The notes under the pieces were generated by a model. That model was not told where the DNA came from. It ran no database searches and saw only the letters and a program-made list of their open reading frames with translations. DNA of 64,000 nucleotides, taken from assembly GCA_020161935.1 (NCBI GenBank), contig JAIUNI010000015.1:82656-146655 (forward strand), given 5' to 3'. Both the position numbers and the translations under genes were made by a program. The DNA comes from Chloroflexota bacterium (GTDB lineage: Bacteria > Chloroflexota > Anaerolineae > Aggregatilineales > Phototrophicaceae). Shown here piece after piece: positions 8,557-15,703 of this stretch. Positions within the stretch are counted from its first letter, which is position 1. Each line of letters starts with the position of its first letter.

Positions 8557-9447
8557 ATGGATGTCATTATTATTGGCGGCGGGGTGTCGGGCTTGAGTGC
8601 GGCGATGTATCTAGGGCGTTTCCGGCGGCAGGTGCTGGTGGTCGATGGGGGAAAGCCAGCCAACCGCTTTACCCATGCGTCACACAGTTTTTTTACGCGG
8701 GATGGGATTGCGCCGGGGGAACTACTGGCGATTGGGCGGGAGCAGTTGGCGAAGTACGACACGGTGGAACTCAAAAACGGCGAGGTGACGAGTATTGTTG
8801 AAGATGCGGGTCGGTTTACGGTGACATTAGCGGACGGCAGCCAGTACCAGACGGGCAAGGTGCTGCTGGCGACCGGCCTGAAAGATGGACTGCCAGCGAT
8901 AGCCGGTATCGAGCCGCTGTGGGGCAAGAGTGTGTTCTCGTGTCCGTTCTGCGATGGTTGGGAGCATCGTGACCAACCGGTAGTCATCGTGGCGAATGCC
9001 GAGGCGGCGTTCCATGTGGCGAAGCTGCTGCGGGTGCTGACGGCAGACTTGGTGATCTGCACCAACGAGCCAGCCGAGTTTGACGCGGAACAGGCGGCGA
9101 AGCTGAAGGAACACGGTATCCGCGTGATCGAAACGCCGATAGCACGGTTCGATGCCGAGGGTGAGCAACTGACGCAGATCGTGTTTAAGGACGGCAGCGT
9201 GTTACCTCGAACGACGGCCTTCATCCGAACATGGCTGATGCAGCCGAACAGCCTTGCGGAACTGCTGGGCTGCGAGACGGATGAACACGATATGATTACG
9301 ATTGACAGCGGCGGACGAACCTCGGTGAAGGGTGTGTATGCGGCGGGCGACTTGACCGGACAGGCACGGCAGGTTGTGAACGCGACACATCAGGGGGCGT
9401 GGGCGGGGATTGCCATCAACAATGACCTGATTGCCGAGCAGTGGTAG
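8557..9447 (+). CDS. Thioredoxin reductase-like FAD-dependent oxidoreductase
   Basis: This 296-residue flavoprotein has an N-terminal FAD dinucleotide motif (IIGGGVSGLSAA, residues 5-16), a redox-active CPFC pair (129-132, in CPFCDGWE) and the C-terminal GVYAAGDLTG FAD motif. The segment where thioredoxin reductases carry the GxGxxA NADPH-binding motif reads VVIVANAEAAF (143-152), so the glycines are gone. This resembles the sub-branch that includes dithiol oxidases and thioredoxin-reductase-like oxidoreductases, rather than classical TrxB. I chose ATG 8557 because AAGGGAG (8542-8548) lies 8 nt upstream and the FAD motif follows at once. Confidence 0.85.
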   Translation: MDVIIIGGGVSGLSAAMYLGRFRRQVLVVDGGKPANRFTHASHSFFTRDGIAPGELLAIGREQLAKYDTVELKNGEVTSIVEDAGRFTVTLADGSQYQTGKVLLATGLKDGLPAIAGIEPLWGKSVFSCPFCDGWEHRDQPVVIVANAEAAFHVAKLLRVLTADLVICTNEPAEFDAEQAAKLKEHGIRVIETPIARFDAEGEQLTQIVFKDGSVLPRTTAFIRTWLMQPNSLAELLGCETDEHDMITIDSGGRTSVKGVYAAGDLTGQARQVVNATHQGAWAGIAINNDLIAEQW

Positions 9448-9473
9448 TGGTAAGTAGGAGAAATACGGGAGAA

Positions 9474-9610
9474 TTGAACCGCCAAGTCGCCAAGAACGCC
9501 AAGATCAAGGCGGAGAGATTTAACACAAAGGCTCAATGGCACAAAGGCACGGAGGGAATACGAGAATTGAACCGCAGAGACGCGGAGGACGCAGCGAAAT
9601 ACGGAGAGGG
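9474..9610. repeat. Dispersed 'CCGCAGAGACGCAGAG'-type repeat, copy 3
   Basis: The spacer between the flavoprotein gene and the convergent minus-strand gene is almost entirely this repeat. It contains AACCGCCAAGTCGCCAAGAA, a CACAAAGGCTCAATGGCACA segment and AACCGCAGAGACGCGGAGGA. The order of sub-units resembles copy 2. Confidence 0.75.
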
Positions 9611-9648
9611 GCTTGCTGGTGGCAAGCCTTTTTTATTGGGGATACGGG

Positions 9649-10473
9649 TTAGGCGGGCTGGTGTTCGTGCGGGAGGGGGAAGCGCATCGAGAACGACCAG
9701 TTTTGTCCGTCGAGGCGGACGGCGTTGGCGGTGCTGCGGAGTTCGAGGTAGCGGTCATATTGGTCGAAGCTGATGTACAGGCTGTAAACCGAGTCGCGTT
9801 TGATGGTGGTCGGGTCATCCAAATCCGGCCAACCGGCGGGCCAAGCCACAGCGTCCGAGGTGTCATAAGGCCACAGGATGACTTCGAACTGCTGCGGCAG
9901 CCATGTTTGTGCGTCGGGGTGGCTGTAGGCGACCAGCTTGTCGAACAGGTCGATCAGCGGCTGGGGTGCGGCGAGTTGGCGGGCTTCTTCGTCATTCCAC
10001 AAGTCGCCGTAGATGGACACCATTTTTTCGCCGAGTTGAGGGTCATTCAGCCAGATGACGTTGCTGGGCTGGTCCGTTTTGGGGTAGTAGGTGTCGTCAG
10101 CTTTGAGGGCGTAGAGATCAGCGTTGATGTTGAGGTCGGCTTTCAGGTCGGCGAGTTCAGTGTTAGTAAGCTGAACCGAGACAAATTCGAGTGCGTCGGC
10201 AGGGCCAATGCGCTGGTAGATGACGAGGCCGTTGTCATACAGCACGAAGGCCGGTTCGTCCGAGCCGATGACCATACGCCACGGGTCGTAAATGGTGAGC
10301 ATGACCAGCGGCTGGGGTTGTTCGTTTGCTGGCGTGGGGCTGGGCGGTGGTGGGGTCATGGTGATTGCCATATCCGGTGTTATGGGCGCGGCGAAGGTGG
10401 CGGCAAGGGTCGTCAACAGTATGAGCATGATGCTGAGGATGGTCATGGGGGTTCGAGGTTGTAAGCGTTTCAT
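9649..10473 (-). CDS. Secreted hypothetical protein
   Basis: This 274-residue protein starts MKRLQPRTPMTILS with a hydrophobic signal segment to about residue 30. A Pro/Thr-rich stretch (TPPPPSPTPANEQPQP) follows, then a soluble domain rich in Asp, Leu, Tyr and Trp. The ATG at 10473 is preceded by AAAGGAA; in-frame codons further upstream run through a hairpin-rich spacer. I do not recognise the domain. Motifs such as FVLYDNGLVIYQR and YYPKTDQPSNVIW suggest a beta-rich extracellular domain. It is likely exported and either anchored or released. Confidence 0.65.
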   Translation of the reverse strand: MKRLQPRTPMTILSIMLILLTTLAATFAAPITPDMAITMTPPPPSPTPANEQPQPLVMLTIYDPWRMVIGSDEPAFVLYDNGLVIYQRIGPADALEFVSVQLTNTELADLKADLNINADLYALKADDTYYPKTDQPSNVIWLNDPQLGEKMVSIYGDLWNDEEARQLAAPQPLIDLFDKLVAYSHPDAQTWLPQQFEVILWPYDTSDAVAWPAGWPDLDDPTTIKRDSVYSLYISFDQYDRYLELRSTANAVRLDGQNWSFSMRFPLPHEHQPA

Positions 10474-10808
10474 CAGCAGGTTCCTTTCATTATCGGACTG
10501 CTGATATAGACGGACGTGGGGGGGAGATGGTTCCGAGTTACCTGATAAACAGGTGGTAACAGGTGGCGTGATCCTTCCTGACCTCGATTTGTGAAGGTGC
10601 GGTTTGAATTGGCAAACCGAATTCAAACGGAAGGTGATGCGATCATGCTGTTACGGCACGTTTCCAAATTGATACTTACTTCATTTTTAGCTGTGACAAA
10701 GATCATATATAGCCTGTGCGATTATTACTACAGAGCATTCTCATAATTTGTTAACCTTCTCATAAGGGGGTGTATCCCTCTAAGCATCCATAAGAAGGGG
10801 AACGTATT
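10474..10808. other. Divergent promoter region with overlapping hairpins
   Basis: This 335-bp intergenic region separates a minus-strand gene from the plus-strand peroxidase gene, so it must hold both promoters. I cannot place either with confidence. A 9-bp inverted repeat GTTTGAATT (10602-10610) / AATTCAAAC (10620-10628) overlaps an alternative hairpin GGTTTG (10601-10606) / CAAACC (10613-10618). The two structures exclude each other. Confidence 0.45.
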
Positions 10809-11801
10809 ATGCGAAAAAATCCATTAACTCTATTACTTTTAGCGGGTATATTCACCGTCTTCACCGGCATGGTGTTGTATGCCCAAGACGCGCGTGAACC
10901 TGTCGTGCGCGGATTGTTCGCGACACTGCCGGACGAAGCGCCTGTACCGGACGATAACCTGATGACTGCCGAAAAGGTTGAATTGGGCAAGATGCTCTAT
11001 TTTGAACCGCGACTTTCGGCAAGTGGTGTCATCTCGTGCCATACCTGCCACAACCTGAGCCTCGGCGGAACCGACCGGCTGCCAACATCGCTGGGACACA
11101 ACTTCCAAACCGGTGGACGGAACGCACCGACCGTCTTAAACGCGGCGTTCTTTAACCTGCAATTCTGGGATGGGCGGGCGAATGGCTTGGAAGCCCAAGC
11201 ACAGGGGCCCATTCAGGCGGGCGTGGAAATGGCGATGCCGGCTGATCTCGCAGTCAGCACGATTGCAGATATTGAAGGCTACCAGCCGTACTTTGAGGCT
11301 GCATTCCCCGGTGAAGAAAATCCGATCACCTTTGAAAATATCGCCAAAGCGATTGCCTCATTCGAGCGCACGCTGATTACGCCAGACGATGCACTTGACC
11401 AATATTTACGTGGTGACGAGAGCGCCCTTTCGGACGACGCGAAGCGCGGGATGGAAGTGGTGGCACAGGTTGGGTGTTTGGCCTGCCATAACGGCCCGAT
11501 GCTTTCACTGGGTACGCTCATCAGTTTTAGACACGGTAATGACGTGGGCGCGGCAAAGGTGACGGGTGAAGAAGCTGACGAGTATCTGTTCCGCATCGCG
11601 ACATGGCGCAATGTTTCGCTGACCGCGCCCTATTTCCATGATGGCAGCGCGGCGACACTTGAAGACGCGGTACGGACGATGGCAAGTGTGCAGCTTAACC
11701 GCACGCTCACCGACGATGAGGTGAAGTATATCGTCGCGTTCCTGAGTTCACTTGAAGGTGATATTCCTGAAGTAACCATTCCTGAACTGCCAGCCGACTA
11801 G
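10809..11801 (+). CDS. Di-heme cytochrome c peroxidase / MauG-family protein
   Basis: This 330-residue exported protein has an N-terminal signal segment (about 1-26) and two c-type heme motifs, CHTCH (77-81) and CLACH (223-227). That is the layout of bacterial di-heme peroxidases and MauG-like enzymes. Other family features are FEPRLSASGVISC, GGRNAPTVLNAAF, QFWDGRANGLEAQ and the C-terminal APYFHDGSAATLEDAV. Members reduce H2O2 with electrons from cytochrome c or cupredoxin, or oxidise protein side chains, outside the cytoplasmic membrane. A ribosome binding site AGAAGGGG lies 8 nt upstream. It is monocistronic with a downstream terminator. Confidence 0.9.
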   Translation: MRKNPLTLLLLAGIFTVFTGMVLYAQDAREPVVRGLFATLPDEAPVPDDNLMTAEKVELGKMLYFEPRLSASGVISCHTCHNLSLGGTDRLPTSLGHNFQTGGRNAPTVLNAAFFNLQFWDGRANGLEAQAQGPIQAGVEMAMPADLAVSTIADIEGYQPYFEAAFPGEENPITFENIAKAIASFERTLITPDDALDQYLRGDESALSDDAKRGMEVVAQVGCLACHNGPMLSLGTLISFRHGNDVGAAKVTGEEADEYLFRIATWRNVSLTAPYFHDGSAATLEDAVRTMASVQLNRTLTDDEVKYIVAFLSSLEGDIPEVTIPELPAD

Positions 11802-11821
11802 CTCTTTGCTGGCTCTCCTTG

Positions 11822-11866
11822 AACAAGCAGCCCACCTACTCCTGATGCGTGGGCTGTTTGTTTTTG
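11822..11866 (+). terminator. Intrinsic terminator after the di-heme peroxidase
   Basis: The stem AACAAGCAGCCCAC (11822-11835) / GTGGGCTGTTTGTT (11849-11862, with one G-T pair) is followed by a T-run. It lies 20 bp after the peroxidase stop. Confidence 0.75.
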
Positions 11867-11874
11867 TGGGTGTG

Positions 11875-12762
11875 TCACCACTTCTGCGCCCACTCCGGCG
11901 CGGGCTGCGGGTCGGGCTTGTTGGCGTTGAAGTCGGCGAGTTCGGTGAGTTGGAGTTCGCCGTTGGTGAGGGCTGCGGCGTAGAGTTTGCCTTCTTTGGC
12001 GAGGACGAGGCGACCCTGCTGGTCGAAGTCTGCCCAGTTAACACCGTCCAACAAGGGCTGGGTACTATTACCCTTTATAGAATAGCGATATTCAAGTTGA
12101 TTATAAGCACCACCCTGTTTTTTATCCGGGATATAGCCGTAATACTTAGTAAAGAGTTTGAAGTCACCCAACGCCTTGCTCCAAATATAAGGCGATGCAT
12201 TATAAGAATCACCCGGCGTATAAACACCTTTTTCAAAAAGTTCCCAGCCATTGTTGGTTAGAAAAACGTCTTTATTATCGGCAAATATGTGGTACGGGTT
12301 TATGTCAAGGTGTTCGATAACAATATTGAGCTGAGGCACTGTTCTTGTAGGGTGCAAACCTGCATCGGTATAAAGGCGAAGGGTTGTGTTATCTAGAAAT
12401 TGACCGCCCGGCACATCTATACCCTGCCAAAGTGTTAAAGCGGTAAAGTAGGGTGTTTTGCTAACTGCTTTATAAAATAGCAGCTTATCTGTCTGGCGAT
12501 TCTGCATTTCCAGCGCTTTATTCAAGCGCCAGTTATAAAAAGAATAGAAGAACAAGTTGCCATCCGGCGACAAATCACCTTGATATTCTTCAACCGTTCC
12601 TCGTAACCATTGTCCGGCCTCAAAGGTATCGGTATCGGTGTGCCACTTAATCATCTGCACCCAATCCTTTGGCCCACGCCGCAGGATGACACCGATGGGT
12701 GCTTGACGCGCGAGCAGCACGAACAGGCGGGCGGGATGATGGGTAGGGTTTTCTGTGCTCAT
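11875..12762 (-). CDS. Conserved hypothetical protein
   Basis: This 295-residue soluble protein has an N-terminal segment RLFVLLARQAPIGVILRRGP followed by DWVQMIKWHTDTDTFEAGQW and DLSPDGNLFFY. I recognise these as the signature of a widespread uncharacterised family whose members begin the same way. Trp, Tyr and Asp are abundant, and blocks such as LSPDGNLF hint at a beta-propeller-like fold, but that is inference. Its ATG overlaps the stop of the tiny upstream ORF (12759-12854) in an ATGA arrangement, so translation may be coupled. Confidence 0.7.
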   Translation of the reverse strand: MSTENPTHHPARLFVLLARQAPIGVILRRGPKDWVQMIKWHTDTDTFEAGQWLRGTVEEYQGDLSPDGNLFFYSFYNWRLNKALEMQNRQTDKLLFYKAVSKTPYFTALTLWQGIDVPGGQFLDNTTLRLYTDAGLHPTRTVPQLNIVIEHLDINPYHIFADNKDVFLTNNGWELFEKGVYTPGDSYNASPYIWSKALGDFKLFTKYYGYIPDKKQGGAYNQLEYRYSIKGNSTQPLLDGVNWADFDQQGRLVLAKEGKLYAAALTNGELQLTELADFNANKPDPQPAPEWAQKW

Positions 12763-12854
12763 GTGATCGCGCCTTTGGTCATGTCGAGGATGGCGAGGAT
12801 GTTGCCGAAGGGGTCATCGACTTTGAGCATCACACAGTCAATTTTGCGGAGCAT
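12759..12854 (-). pseudogene. Internally deleted VOC/glyoxalase-family micro-ORF
   Basis: This 31-codon ORF reads MLRKIDCVMLKVDDPFGNILA and continues with ILDMTKGAIT. The first 14 residues match the usual N-terminus of VOC-superfamily proteins. The rest matches their usual C-terminus (DPFGNxLAILDMTKG). Roughly the central 85-100 residues are missing, with an exact in-frame junction at VDD/DPFGN. The ribosome binding site GAGAGG remains, and the stop overlaps the next gene's ATG by 4 nt. It cannot fold as a VOC enzyme. It may persist as a translational leader for the downstream gene. Confidence 0.7.
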
Positions 12855-12888
12855 GGAAATACCTCTCTCGCATCATCGGTATGGCAAA

Positions 12889-13173
12889 CTACAGTGCTTC
12901 TTCAGCCGGTTCGTCCATTGGAGTTGTCCAACTGCCTGTCACAAGTGCTTCAATATCCAAGCCATCATCAAGATCAGGCCAATAGATACTAAAGGCATGA
13001 AGTTCAAAGTGGGCTTGCTGTTCAGAAGTGGCGCTTGCCAGCCACGGAAACCAGCGCAGCGGTGCGCCAACGACACGTTTGTCTCGCAGCGTAACCCAGA
13101 TCATGTCGTCACGGAAACTTAGATCAATCGGGTGATTATTTTGATGGGTCATACGAATGTGAGATGTCGTCAT
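12889..13173 (-). CDS. DUF2442-family protein
   Basis: This 94-residue protein matches the DUF2442 pattern: a beta strand pair with DDMIWVTLRDKRVVGAPLRW, then PWLASATSEQQAHFEL, then the conserved SIYWPDLDDGLDIEAL. A paralogue is encoded at 33764-34033. Family members are small, often near transposons or toxin-antitoxin loci, and have no established function. I chose ATG 13173, which has GGAG about 8 nt upstream. The longer frame would need a TTG start. Confidence 0.8.
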   Translation of the reverse strand: MTTSHIRMTHQNNHPIDLSFRDDMIWVTLRDKRVVGAPLRWFPWLASATSEQQAHFELHAFSIYWPDLDDGLDIEALVTGSWTTPMDEPAEEAL

Positions 13174-13310
13174 TTTGGTCACTCCACACAATAACTCATC
13201 CTAGTGTACCACCATTTAAATCCGTCTTTTGGCGCTACAGCGGTAGGCACGAATGCGCTACTATGGGTTGGTAGACAGCGCAATGATCCGGGGAATACGA
13301 CTGAACCGCT

Positions 13311-13601
13311 ATGCACAATACGTTCGCCGAGGCACAGGCACAATTTATCACGGGGGATTATGACGCGGCGCTGGCGAGCTTCCAACACTTGAGCAGCCGC
13401 GAACCGTTGGAGACGATGCCGCTGGCGGGGATGGCGCTCTGCTACTACGCGCTGGGTAAAACGCCGCACGCCCGCCGCATGTGGAAGATCATCGTCAGCC
13501 GCGACGAACGCTACCTGCTGCCGCGCTTCCTTCGCAAGGAACTCGGTTGGCCGGACGCGATGCTGGAGACGGCGCGGAAGGTCAACGAATTGGTGGTGTA
13601 G
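13311..13601 (+). CDS. Small TPR-like protein
   Basis: This 96-residue all-helical protein has a TPR-like repeat (AEAQAQFITGDYDAALASFQ, then PLAGMALCYYALGKTPHARR). It probably acts as a protein-interaction module. Two and a half helical pairs are visible. No ribosome binding site of note is present. The short length and isolated position make its role unclear; it could be a fragment of a longer TPR protein. Confidence 0.55.
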   Translation: MHNTFAEAQAQFITGDYDAALASFQHLSSREPLETMPLAGMALCYYALGKTPHARRMWKIIVSRDERYLLPRFLRKELGWPDAMLETARKVNELVV

Positions 13602-13705
13602 GACAATGGCGATACAAAGATTGAAGTTTTGTCAGACACCCCACCCTAACCCTCCCCATAGCAATGGGGAGGGAATAATCCGGCGTTTGGACACCTGACT
13701 TACAC

Positions 13706-13745
13706 AGCAGACGCAGAGAACGCCAAGAACAATGCGGAGAAAGAA
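13706..13745. repeat. Dispersed 'CCGCAGAGACGCAGAG'-type repeat, copy 4
   Basis: ACGCAGAGAACGCCAAGAAC followed by AATGCGGAGAAAG lies between two convergent genes. Just upstream (13635-13675) is a CCACCCTAACCCTCCCC / GGGGAGGG segment like that at 3540-3590. Confidence 0.6.
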
Positions 13746-14099
13746 TCATGCCGTCCGCAGGATCTTCTCCATCGTTTTGCCTTTGGCTAACTCGTCAATG
13801 AGTTTGTCGAGGTAGCGAATTTCGCGCATCGTGGTTTCTTCGATGTCCTCGACGCGGACACCACATACTACACCTTTAATGAGGCTCCGCGCGGGGTTGA
13901 GTTCAGGCGCTTCGGCGATAAAGGTTTCAATATCCGTTTGTTTTTCGAGCTGCGCTTCAAACTGTTCCTGACTATAGCCCATGAGCCAGCGAATAATCTC
14001 ATCAACTTCCGCCTTGGTGCGACCCTTGCGTTCGGCCTTATTGACATACTCAGGATACACTCGGACGAAGGGCATTGTATAAATGCGGTGTTTAATCAT
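13746..14099 (-). CDS. DUF2200-family protein
   Basis: This 117-residue protein starts MIKHRIYTMPFVRVYPEYV and contains KAERKGRTKAEVDEIIRWLMG, the hallmark of DUF2200 (YdhG-like small cytosolic proteins). Length fits the family. The chosen ATG 14099 is preceded by AAGGAG at 9 nt; codons further upstream show no family similarity. No function is established. It is not part of an obvious operon. Confidence 0.85.
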   Translation of the reverse strand: MIKHRIYTMPFVRVYPEYVNKAERKGRTKAEVDEIIRWLMGYSQEQFEAQLEKQTDIETFIAEAPELNPARSLIKGVVCGVRVEDIEETTMREIRYLDKLIDELAKGKTMEKILRTA

Positions 14100-14330
14100 G
14101 CTGCTTACTCCTTGCACTTTGGTTCTTATTTTAGCATGAAATGGGAACGGGTAGATCAAAAATTCCAAGATCGTAAAACATACAGGGCTTTCTGCTTGCC
14201 ACCTTTTAAGAAGCCATTTGAGCCGTTCTGAAAATACCGGACGGCCTGTCTGCTGTTCCTACACTAACGCAAGGCTTCGCTCTTAATTGACTGTAGAGAC
14301 GCGACACATCGCGTCCGATGAACTCCAAAC

Positions 14331-15047
14331 CTACTTTTCAAACGGCTTCTCACCTTCTCCCAGCGCCCAATCGACCGCCGAGAGGGCGTGTAAAAGCGTT
14401 GTGTCGTAGAGGCGGATGGACGTGTGTTCCGGCTTTACGAGCAGCGTGATTTCAGTGCAGCCGAGGATGACACCCTGCGCCCCGCGTGCCGTCAGGTCGT
14501 TCATAATCCGCAGGTATTCGGCGCGGGAGGTGTCGCGCACATCACCGAGGCACAGCTCGTCGTAGATGACATCGTGGATGATTTCCCGGTCGGCATCGTC
14601 CGGCATAATCACCTTGAGGCCGAAGTTGTCGATCAGCCGCCCTTTGTAGAAGTCCTGCTCCATTGTGAAGCGTGTTCCCAGCAGGCCGATGGTTTGCAGC
14701 CCGTCATCACAGATTTTCCGCGCGGTGGTATCGGCGATGTGCAGGATGGGGATGTTGATGGCGGCCTGCACCTGCGGCGCGAGCTTGTGCATGGTGTTGG
14801 TGCAGATGACGATGCCGTGCGCCCCGCCGCGTTCGAGCGCCTGCGCCGCCGCGACCATGCGCCGTGCCGCGCCGTCCCAATCGCCCGCCATTTGCAGCGC
14901 CTCGATTTCAGCGAAGTCAAATGACCACAGCAGGCATTCCGCCGAGTGCAGCCCGCCGAGCCGCCGCTTCGTTTCCTCGTTGATGATGCGGTAGTATTCG
15001 AGGGACGATTCCCAGCTCATGCCGCCGAGTAAGCCAATTGTTTTCAT
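14331..15047 (-). CDS. Aspartate/glutamate racemase-family protein
   Basis: This 238-residue cytosolic enzyme has MKTIGLLGGMSWESSLEYY at the N-terminus, characteristic of the YgeA / amino-acid racemase branch. Its two catalytic cysteines are Cys82 (ICTNTMH) and Cys197 (LGCTEI), the pair used for PLP-independent two-base racemisation. The likely substrate is aspartate or another amino acid; the sequence does not settle which. ATG 15047 is chosen because the glycine-rich family N-terminus starts there. It is monocistronic and lies next to the REP-like element flanking the RAYT pseudogene. Confidence 0.85.
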   Translation of the reverse strand: MKTIGLLGGMSWESSLEYYRIINEETKRRLGGLHSAECLLWSFDFAEIEALQMAGDWDGAARRMVAAAQALERGGAHGIVICTNTMHKLAPQVQAAINIPILHIADTTARKICDDGLQTIGLLGTRFTMEQDFYKGRLIDNFGLKVIMPDDADREIIHDVIYDELCLGDVRDTSRAEYLRIMNDLTARGAQGVILGCTEITLLVKPEHTSIRLYDTTLLHALSAVDWALGEGEKPFEK

Positions 15048-15087
15048 GGGGGTGTTCGTTCCTTTACAACGTGAAATGGATTCAACC

Positions 15088-15152
15088 GCCAGATGCTCAA
15101 GCATCCGGCTCCATTTTTAAAAAGGGGGCTAAAGCCCACTGAATAAGCCAGT
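15088..15152. repeat. REP-like element flanking the RAYT pseudogene (left)
   Basis: Two small hairpins, AGATGCTCAAGCATC (15091-15105) and GGGCTAAAGCCC (15126-15137), are followed by ACTGAATAAG. Read on the opposite strand, the element at 15624-15690 gives the same order of parts (CTCAAGC hairpin, GGCT, then GCTAAAGC hairpin, then ACTGA). The two therefore form a diverged inverted pair around the transposase gene. Confidence 0.65.
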
Positions 15153-15180
15153 AATTAGCGTCATTGATGGTCTAATTGAT

Positions 15181-15594
15181 TTATTCTTCATCAATCTGCT
15201 CTAATTTTGCCAACAGCTTTCGATTTAGGTGATGCTCTTTTTGGCCTATCACTTAATTTTTGACGAATGGAACATGCCGTTCGCCAAATGTCACTAATCC
15301 ATAACCTTCCTGCCATTTAAATGATGTTGCAAGCTGTTCAAATGTAGTACTGATAACATGTGCAGAAAGCCCTTTGACGTGACGAACCCATTCAGCCGCT
15401 GCGACACTTGGGATGATACAAACAGCGACATGAACATGATCTTCAGTGCCATTTATGGCTAGTATAGGACAGCGCATTTCAAGCGATTTTTGTTGAATAG
15501 CTGAAAATAAAACCTTTTCGATCTGTGGCGTGATAATCGCTTGACGATATTTAGTTGCCCAAATGGCATGATAAAAACATTTGATATACGGCAT
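15181..15594 (-). pseudogene. REP-associated tyrosine transposase (Y1_Tnp/RAYT), nonsense-disrupted
   Basis: The frame encodes a Y1 HUH transposase of the IS200/RAYT type. It has the N-terminus MPYIKCFYHAIWATKYRQ, the metal-binding HUH motif EDHVHV and the conserved FKWQEGYGLVTFG. The reading stops at TAA (15253-15255) after FVKN. In the same frame it continues VIGQKEHHLNRKL to a second TAA at 15181-15183, giving 137 codons in all, a normal family length. The in-frame TAA falls where the family has the YxxxQxxHH tyrosine, the catalytic nucleophile. A single-base change would have inactivated it. The flanking inverted REP-like elements fit a RAYT/REP unit. Confidence 0.8.
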
Positions 15595-15623
15595 GTCATC
15601 CTCGTTTTTAGCCTGTTAAATCA

Positions 15624-15690
15624 CATTCTCAGTCCGCTTTAGCGGCCTTTGCTTTCAATTCTAGCCAGAGGCTTGAGTCTCTGTTGTCTA
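15624..15690. repeat. REP-like element flanking the RAYT pseudogene (right)
   Basis: CCGCTTTAGCGG (15634-15645) and the hairpin AGAGGCTTGAGTCTCT (15667-15682) are the inverted counterparts of the two hairpins at 15088-15152. The element lies between the transposase gene and the 3' end of the penicillin-binding protein gene. Confidence 0.65.
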
Positions 15691-15703
15691 GCTGGCGACC
15701 GTT

